A DNA stretch of 41,255 nt from CAYMUR01 sp964393615. GTDB taxonomy: Bacteria > Planctomycetota > Planctomycetia > Pirellulales > Pirellulaceae. A program made the position numbers and the translations under genes. A model generated the notes under the pieces. That model searched no databases, was not told the DNA's origin, and saw only the letters and a list, made by a program, of their open reading frames with translations. Where the stretch lies: contig CAYMUR010000041.1 of NCBI GenBank assembly GCA_964393615.1, forward strand, positions 1 through 41,255, written 5' to 3'. Positions 35,876-41,255 of this stretch are shown here, piece after piece; position 1 is the stretch's first letter, and every line of letters begins with the position of its first letter.

Positions 35876-36667
35876 ATGACCAGTGATGAGCAAACGAACG
35901 GCCAAAATGCTGTCCAGACGGCGCCGGGGCAAACTTCTGATCCACATGGGTCGCCGATGATCGAAGCGGATTGTTTGTCAAAATTTTACGGAGTGTTTAC
36001 GGCCTGCCGTGACGTATCGTTCAAGGTCCACCAGGGTGAATTGGTTGCCTTTTTGGGGCCCAATGGTGCCGGTAAAAGCACTACGATGAAATTGCTTACT
36101 GGTTATCTGGCACCATCGACGGGTATTGCCTGGATCGCTGGCCATAACATGTCCAGTGACCGCTTGGCGGGTTCGGCACAGCTGGGTTACTTGCCCGAAA
36201 ATGGGCCGCTCTATCCTGACATGACTCCAATCGGACTACTTGATTTCTTTGCCGAAGCCCGGGGGATGTCTCCCGCTCGCCGTGCCGAACAAATCGAAGT
36301 GGTCATTGATTTGTGTGCCCTGAGTACTGTGGTGCATAAACCGATCGGTAAATTATCCAAAGGTTTTCGCCAGCGGGTAGGAATGGCCCTGGCACTGCTT
36401 CACGACCCCGAAGTGTTGATTCTCGATGAACCAACTGCCGGATTGGATCCAAACCAGATTCAAGAGGTTCGTGGAACGATGCGGCGACTGGGAAAAGAAA
36501 AGACCATTTTGCTTTCCACGCATATTTTGCAGGAAGTCGAAGCAATGGCGAGCCGTGTGATTGTGATCAACGAAGGCCGACTTGTATATGATGGTTCCGT
36601 CGATGAATTGAGTAGTCGAGCAGACGGATTGGATGACGCATTCCGTCAAATGACAACAAGTGACTGA
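35876..36667 (+). CDS. ABC transporter ATP-binding protein (GldA-like)
   Basis: From the ATG at 35876 (GGAG six bases upstream) the product is 263 residues. It is an ABC ATPase with Walker A GPNGAGKST (residues 61-69), a Q-loop region GYLPENGPLYPDMT, signature LSKGFRQRVGMA, Walker B VLILDEPTAGLD and the switch histidine in LLSTHILQEVEAM. The LPENGPLYPDMT and SKGFRQRV forms are typical of GldA-like ATPases that power GldF/GldG permeases. It probably energises the fused permease encoded 210 bp downstream. In Bacteroidetes the Gld ABC genes affect gliding, while in Planctomycetes their role is unknown. A 36-codon upstream extension of the frame lacks a ribosome site and homology. Confidence 0.93.
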   Translation: MTSDEQTNGQNAVQTAPGQTSDPHGSPMIEADCLSKFYGVFTACRDVSFKVHQGELVAFLGPNGAGKSTTMKLLTGYLAPSTGIAWIAGHNMSSDRLAGSAQLGYLPENGPLYPDMTPIGLLDFFAEARGMSPARRAEQIEVVIDLCALSTVVHKPIGKLSKGFRQRVGMALALLHDPEVLILDEPTAGLDPNQIQEVRGTMRRLGKEKTILLSTHILQEVEAMASRVIVINEGRLVYDGSVDELSSRADGLDDAFRQMTTSD

Positions 36668-36877
36668 TGTGGCGATCGGAAAGCCCGGTCGCAAAGATTT
36701 ACTTTTTTCAGACAAATAGATTAGTTTTTCATAAAAACAAAAAGATTAAAAGATTGCATGTATGCTCCCTGGCGGGGACGTACGTTATTGCAACTATGTT
36801 TTTTGCTACGGGTGAATTGTTCAATCCAATCTCAAACTTGAAGAAGTCATCGCCTGTCCTGGAGGTGAAAGCAAACC

Positions 36878-39800
36878 ATGCTACCGATCGTAATTGAAAT
36901 GCTGAAACTGATTGTGTTTGATGTGTTCGTCCTGCTAGTTTTCTTGGGACTGTTGATTCCGTTGTCCAAGTACCGCCATGCAGTGTATGCCTTGTTAAAA
37001 CGCAACTTTTTGGCGTATTTTAGCAATCCAACAGGCTACGTGTTTCTCTGCCTCTTTGTATTGCTGACCTCATTGGCGGCATTCTGGCCCCATGAGTTTT
37101 TTCAGTCGAATCTGGCCAACCTGGATCAGTTGAATACGTATTTGCCGCAAATTATGTTGGTTTTTATTGCCGCCATCACGATGAGTATATGGTCGGAAGA
37201 GCGGCGTCAGGGAACGGACGAATTGTTGTTGACGATGCCGGCCGGAGATTATGACATTGTATTGGGAAAATACCTGGCTGCAGTGGCTATTTTCTCGGCG
37301 TCCTTGTTGTTTTCTCAGCTTACAAATTTCGCAGTATTAAATGCTTTAACGTTGGGCGATATCGACACTGGGCTGTTTGTTGCCACTTACGTGGGTTATT
37401 GGATGATCGGGCTTGCCATGTTGGCGATCGGTATGGTGGCTTCGTTTTTGACGAGCAACCTCACGATTGGTTTTATACTGGGTGTTTTGTTCAATTTGCC
37501 ATTGGTAGCCGCCATGTGGATTGACACGATCATTCCATCGACTAGCTGGGCAGTCGGTATTTCCCAATGGAGTTACTTTGTGCAAAGCGAAGACTTCAGC
37601 CGTGGAGTGATCAGTCTTCGCGCTATCACTTTTTTTCTGTTGGTAGTTGCTGTGGGGGTTTACTTGTCTGTGGTGCTTATCGGGCGCCGTCATTGGTTGG
37701 GTGGTCGTGATGGGAGTTCACTTTTGGGACATTACGTGGTGCGCACGATTTCTCTGATTACCATTGTGATGAGTACCAGTATTTTGCTGGTCAATTTTGA
37801 TGTATTCCGTTGGGATACGACCGACGAAAAGTTGAGCAGTCTCTCACCTGCTACGGAAGCGTTGATGAATGACTTAAATCAGGAACACCCGATTCACGTT
37901 GAAGCTTTCATGAGCCGGTCGCTGCCCGAGGTCTATGTCAAGACGAAGAATGATATGATCGCTATGCTCTCAGAGCTGAAAGCGGTTGGAGGAAGCGAGC
38001 TCAATATTATTATCAACGATGACCTCGAACCGTTTAGCGAGAAGGCAGTCATTGCGGAACAGCAATATGATATCAAGCCTCAAACAGTTCTTAGTCGTAG
38101 TCGTGGGGCATTCACGCAGGAAGATGTTTTCATGGGGGCGGTGTTTCGTTGTGGTCTGGACAAGGTCGTGCTTCCATTTGTAGATCGGGGAATCCCCGTC
38201 GAGTACGAATTGGTACGCTCTATTTGTACGGTTGCCCAGGAAGAGCGTAAGAAAATTGGGGTGGTCAAGACAGATGCGAACTTGTTGGGCGGTTTCAGTA
38301 TGGCGGGAATGATGCCGCGCCAGATTCCCAAACAGTTGATTATCGAAGAACTTGAAAAACAATACGATGTTGTAGAAATTGACCCTACCAGCCCGATTGT
38401 TGAGAAAGTTCATGCATTGCTTGTCGTTCAGCCGTCTTCATTGACACAACCGCAAATGGATAACTTGATCCAGGCAGTTGAACGAGGTGTGCCAACGGCG
38501 ATGTTTGAAGACCCATTTCCCGTGGCTTTCAGCAGCCAGCCTCCAGGGACGAATGATCCCCGCCGACCACAAGGCGGAGGCGGTATGTTTGGTGGTGGAC
38601 GTACGCCCCCTCCAGAACCCAAAGGGGATATTTCCAAGTTGTGGAATCTGTTGGGAATTTCTATGGTTGGCGAAGATCGTGTGACGGGTGAAGGGCGTGA
38701 TGCACATGTCATCTGGCAGGATTACAACCCCTACCCCAAGACACGTAGTTTTCGGCATTTTACGAAGCAGTTTGTGTTTGTGGGCCCGGATGCACCTGGT
38801 GCAGAGGATCCTTTGAATCCCGATGAAATGATTGCGTCGGACTTGCAGCAGTTACTGTTTCTCTATCCGGGCGCTATTGTCGAGGAAAATAGTTCACCGA
38901 ACGTGCACTTTGTACCCCTAGCCAGTTCTGGTATCGACACGGGATTTATCCGCACCGCAGATTTGCAGACACCTAATGCCAATCCGGCCAATCAGCGCTG
39001 GCTTGAAACCAGTACCAAAAAACGTTATTCACTCGCTGCCCGTATCTGGAGTGAACCAGATGCAGAAGAGAAAGACGAGGATGACGCCGCCGCTGCCTCA
39101 GAATCTTCTGCGGATAGTGAGAAGTCGGAAGCAGAGGTGGGCCATGATCATGCTGGCCATGATCATGCTGGCCATGATCATACTGGACATGCACACGGCG
39201 AAGAGAACGCAGAGGAGGAAGGCGATGAACGTCCACACCTTAACGTTGTCTACGTGGCTGATATTGATTGTATCAGTTCGGCATTTCTAGAACTTCGGGC
39301 TCGACCGGATGAAGAGGTGGAATTCCGTTTTGACAATGTGACATTTGTGCTGAATATTCTCGACACTTTGGCAGGAGATGATCGTTTTGTCGAAATCCGT
39401 AAGCGTCAAACACGCCACAGTACCCTAAAGACGATAGAGATTTTGACAGAAGATGCCCGCGCGGATGCAGAGGGTAAAATTGACGATTTTGACAAAGCGT
39501 TTGGTGCTGCGGAGGAAGAAGCAAAGCGCGACATGGAGAAATTGCTTCAAGACCTGGAGAAGGAAGTCCAAGAGATCAAACAGCGCCAGCAAGAGCAAGG
39601 CGGAAGTTCCAAAGAATTGGAAGCGGCTGAAATACGGCTTGAAATTAAACGCCAGACATTGCAACGGCGACTCGACACCAAAGTGCAACGGAGCAAAAAC
39701 GATCGCGACCGCGATCTCAAAGAGATCGAACGTCAACTGGATCTTAGGACGCGCCAAGTACAAAACCGATTTAAGTTCTGGGCAGCCGCCTTACCGCCAA

Positions 39801-39886
39801 TGCCTCCGCTTCTGATAGGATTCATTGTATTTGTCTACCGAAGAACACGAGAACGCGAAGGTGTTGCTCGAGAACGTTTGCGTTAA
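36878..39886 (+). CDS. GldF-GldG fusion: ABC permease plus auxiliary domain
   Basis: This 1002-residue protein fuses two parts. Residues about 1-280 form a GldF-like ABC-2 permease with six or more membrane segments (YALLKRNFLAYFSNPTGYVF, then IWSEERRQGTDELLLTMP, the usual ABC-2 signature). Residues from about 287 are GldG-like, starting with a membrane segment (ITIVMSTSILLVNFDVF) and continuing EKLSSLSPATEALMNDL and an IFT52/GldG-type domain to about 560. A Pro/Gly-rich loop (about 550-580) and an acidic linker precede a histidine repeat (GHDHA type, residues 755-774). A charged coiled coil (about 866-965) and a C-terminal membrane helix (PPLLIGFIVFVYRR) follow. GGAGGTG lies upstream of the ATG. 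Partners are the ATPase upstream and the DUF4340 protein downstream. Confidence 0.9.
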   Translation: MLPIVIEMLKLIVFDVFVLLVFLGLLIPLSKYRHAVYALLKRNFLAYFSNPTGYVFLCLFVLLTSLAAFWPHEFFQSNLANLDQLNTYLPQIMLVFIAAITMSIWSEERRQGTDELLLTMPAGDYDIVLGKYLAAVAIFSASLLFSQLTNFAVLNALTLGDIDTGLFVATYVGYWMIGLAMLAIGMVASFLTSNLTIGFILGVLFNLPLVAAMWIDTIIPSTSWAVGISQWSYFVQSEDFSRGVISLRAITFFLLVVAVGVYLSVVLIGRRHWLGGRDGSSLLGHYVVRTISLITIVMSTSILLVNFDVFRWDTTDEKLSSLSPATEALMNDLNQEHPIHVEAFMSRSLPEVYVKTKNDMIAMLSELKAVGGSELNIIINDDLEPFSEKAVIAEQQYDIKPQTVLSRSRGAFTQEDVFMGAVFRCGLDKVVLPFVDRGIPVEYELVRSICTVAQEERKKIGVVKTDANLLGGFSMAGMMPRQIPKQLIIEELEKQYDVVEIDPTSPIVEKVHALLVVQPSSLTQPQMDNLIQAVERGVPTAMFEDPFPVAFSSQPPGTNDPRRPQGGGGMFGGGRTPPPEPKGDISKLWNLLGISMVGEDRVTGEGRDAHVIWQDYNPYPKTRSFRHFTKQFVFVGPDAPGAEDPLNPDEMIASDLQQLLFLYPGAIVEENSSPNVHFVPLASSGIDTGFIRTADLQTPNANPANQRWLETSTKKRYSLAARIWSEPDAEEKDEDDAAAASESSADSEKSEAEVGHDHAGHDHAGHDHTGHAHGEENAEEEGDERPHLNVVYVADIDCISSAFLELRARPDEEVEFRFDNVTFVLNILDTLAGDDRFVEIRKRQTRHSTLKTIEILTEDARADAEGKIDDFDKAFGAAEEEAKRDMEKLLQDLEKEVQEIKQRQQEQGGSSKELEAAEIRLEIKRQTLQRRLDTKVQRSKNDRDRDLKEIERQLDLRTRQVQNRFKFWAAALPPMPPLLIGFIVFVYRRTREREGVARERLR
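39140..39199. repeat. 15-bp in-frame repeat encoding a histidine-rich loop
   Basis: Three near-identical copies of GGCCATGATCATGCT and a degenerate fourth encode GHDHA, GHDHA, GHDHT and GHAHG in the GldF-GldG fusion. Histidine/aspartate repeats of this kind commonly bind Zn2+, Ni2+ or Cu2+. Confidence 0.9.
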
Positions 39887-39945
39887 ATCGAATAGGCAGA
39901 ATTGGCCACACGACTACGTATTGACTTCATTCAACAGGTATTTTC

Positions 39946-41255
39946 ATGACCGAATCATTGAAAACATTAATCGCCGTCGCTGCCGCAATTCTTTTGACAT
40001 TGGTAGCCGTTTTGATTCGTCCTCAGCCGCCGGGCATGTCTCCCGATGATACAATCAATACGGACCTCTTTGTCGAATTCGAGGACCCGTTGGCTGCCAA
40101 GAGCCTGGAAGTGGTGCAATATAACGAAGAGCTGGCCGAGGTCCAGGAATTCAAAGTCGCTGAAATCGATGGTTTGTGGAGTATTCCTTCGCACAATAAT
40201 TATCCGGCCGATGCCGAAAACAAAATTCGTGATGCAGCCACGATCCTAGTTGATCTGAAAATTATGGGTGTGGCTACCGACCAAGCCAGCGAGCATGCCA
40301 TGTATGGTGTGGTCGATCCTAACAAGGAGGAAGTAGAAGCGGGCGAAGAAGGTGTGGGGATGCGAATCGTAATGAAGGATGAAAATGGTGCCAATCTGGC
40401 GGAACTGGTGGTTGGTAAAGCAGTCAAGGGCAGTGACGGGCAGCGGTTTGTGCGTAGACCCAATCAGGACCGTGTGTATGTGGTGAAGATTTCACCGGAT
40501 ACATTATCTACAAAATTTAAAGATTGGATTGAAACGGATCTGCTGGATATCAACACTTGGGACATTAAACAAATTCTGATCAAAGATTATTCCGTACAAA
40601 CGGCAGTCACTTTGCGTGGACCGGCAATCACGAACTATAACCAACGCATGCAAATGCAGTTATCGTTGGAAAATAGTTCTGACTGGAACCTGGACCAATT
40701 ACTGGAGGATCGTGATGGAGAATTGATACCTGCCGAACTACTTGCAGACGAGGAATTGAATAACGATCGTTTGCGCGAAGCCAAAGATGCTTTTGATGAT
40801 CTCGAGATTGTTGATGTGGAACGTAAACCGGCAGGATTGTCCAAAGAACTCCGGGCAGAAACAGATTTCATGGAGAATACTGACAGTCTCAAATCTCTGT
40901 TCGAGCGCGGTTTCTACCCCGTTGATTTGCAGCAAGATGGGCAGTTGGACCTGTTGTGTAGTGATGGGGAAGTGCTTGTCCGCACGGATGATGGGGTCGA
41001 ATATGTCTTACGCTTTGGACAAATTGCTGGGCTCCAGGACGGAGAAGAAGAAGGTAATTTAAATCGTTACTTGTTTGTGATGGCCCGTTTGTGGGAAGAC
41101 AAGTTTTTGGAGTTGTCCGAAGGAGCTGCGAGCGAAGAGCCCGGTGAAGCAGATTCAGAAGCGACCGGTGAATCGCCAGAAGATGCAGCTGCAGTACCAA
41201 CAGACAGTGAGGAACCAGCGGCAGACAGTGAGGAACCAGCGGCAGACAGTGAGGA
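39946..41255 (+). CDS. DUF4340 domain-containing protein, partial
   Basis: This frame starts at the ATG at 39946 and runs off the right edge after 436 codons. A single N-terminal membrane segment (TLIAVAAAILLTLVAVLI) is followed by an extracytoplasmic DUF4340 domain: VAEIDGLWSIPSHNNYPADAENKIRDAATILVDLK, YGVVDPN, AELVVGKAVKG and RFVRRPNQDRVYVVKI are typical. DUF4340 proteins usually accompany GldG-like ABC systems, as here, only 59 bp behind the fusion gene, and probably form its periplasmic part. After about residue 380 the chain turns acidic and Ser/Pro-rich, ending in DSEEPAA repeats that continue past the window. Length and stop are unknown. Confidence 0.9.
   Translation, partial: MTESLKTLIAVAAAILLTLVAVLIRPQPPGMSPDDTINTDLFVEFEDPLAAKSLEVVQYNEELAEVQEFKVAEIDGLWSIPSHNNYPADAENKIRDAATILVDLKIMGVATDQASEHAMYGVVDPNKEEVEAGEEGVGMRIVMKDENGANLAELVVGKAVKGSDGQRFVRRPNQDRVYVVKISPDTLSTKFKDWIETDLLDINTWDIKQILIKDYSVQTAVTLRGPAITNYNQRMQMQLSLENSSDWNLDQLLEDRDGELIPAELLADEELNNDRLREAKDAFDDLEIVDVERKPAGLSKELRAETDFMENTDSLKSLFERGFYPVDLQQDGQLDLLCSDGEVLVRTDDGVEYVLRFGQIAGLQDGEEEGNLNRYLFVMARLWEDKFLELSEGAASEEPGEADSEATGESPEDAAAVPTDSEEPAADSEEPAADSE
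41203..41255. repeat. 21-bp in-frame tandem repeat at the window edge
   Basis: GACAGTGAGGAACCAGCGGCA occurs twice in full and a third time in part before the sequence ends. It encodes DSEEPAA units in the tail of the DUF4340 protein and probably continues beyond the window. Confidence 0.9.

Noticed and set aside
35504..35947. Minus-strand 147-codon frame
   Set aside because: It overlaps the ribosome site and start of the ABC ATPase and shows no family features.

Overview
The window looks like a planctomycete chromosome, most likely Pirellulales or a relative, probably assembled from a metagenome. Support comes from a DUF1501 protein with an RR-type leader, a ceramidase-like protein, several secreted proteins of kinds typical of Planctomycetes, a fused GldF/GldG permease and its DUF4340 partner, and fairly loose gene packing. 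Two runs of exactly ten N (31353-31362 and 35226-35235) are scaffold gaps, each lying inside a gene. No rRNA, tRNA, CRISPR array, transposase or phage gene was recognised.

Layout. 1-1681 (minus): class III CoA-transferase, cut by the left edge, behind a MaoC-type hydratase. 1892-3331 (minus): ceramidase-like protein. 3531-3654: tandem repeat array. 3685-5091 (plus): DUF1501 protein. 5211-6116 (minus): secreted protein. 6366-7175 (plus): SDR oxidoreductase. 7386-13354 (minus): DNA polymerase I, a divergent NRAMP-like transporter and a secreted LolA-like protein. 13482-16881 (plus): three exported proteins in tight succession, the third broken by an in-frame TAG. 16934-17698: secreted DUF1028 protein. 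17773-19542: a divergent pair, uronate dehydrogenase-like and SMP-30 lactonase-like. 20217-21326: class I/II aminotransferase. 21446-22729 (minus): clpX with a clear terminator. 22730-23946: gene-poor. 23947-29313 (plus): secreted Ig-like protein, holA and a lipoprotein. 29447-33082 (minus): threonine synthase, a gap-split ATP-grasp protein and an SDR. 33675-35301 (plus): nadB, also gap-split. 35876-41255 (plus): Gld-type ABC cluster (ATPase, GldF-GldG fusion, DUF4340 protein), cut by the right edge.

Functional links. Core functions (polA, holA, clpX, thrC, nadB) are scattered among accessory genes. Three neighbourhoods suggest joint function: CoA-transferase plus MaoC hydratase (acyl-CoA metabolism); uronate dehydrogenase plus lactonase (first two steps of oxidative uronate breakdown); and the Gld-type ABC operon. 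The three exported proteins at 13.5-16.9 kb, two of them paralogous, form a planctomycete-type cluster of unknown function and are the best candidate for an undescribed system. Short tandem duplications with units of 12-23 bp recur both between and within genes.
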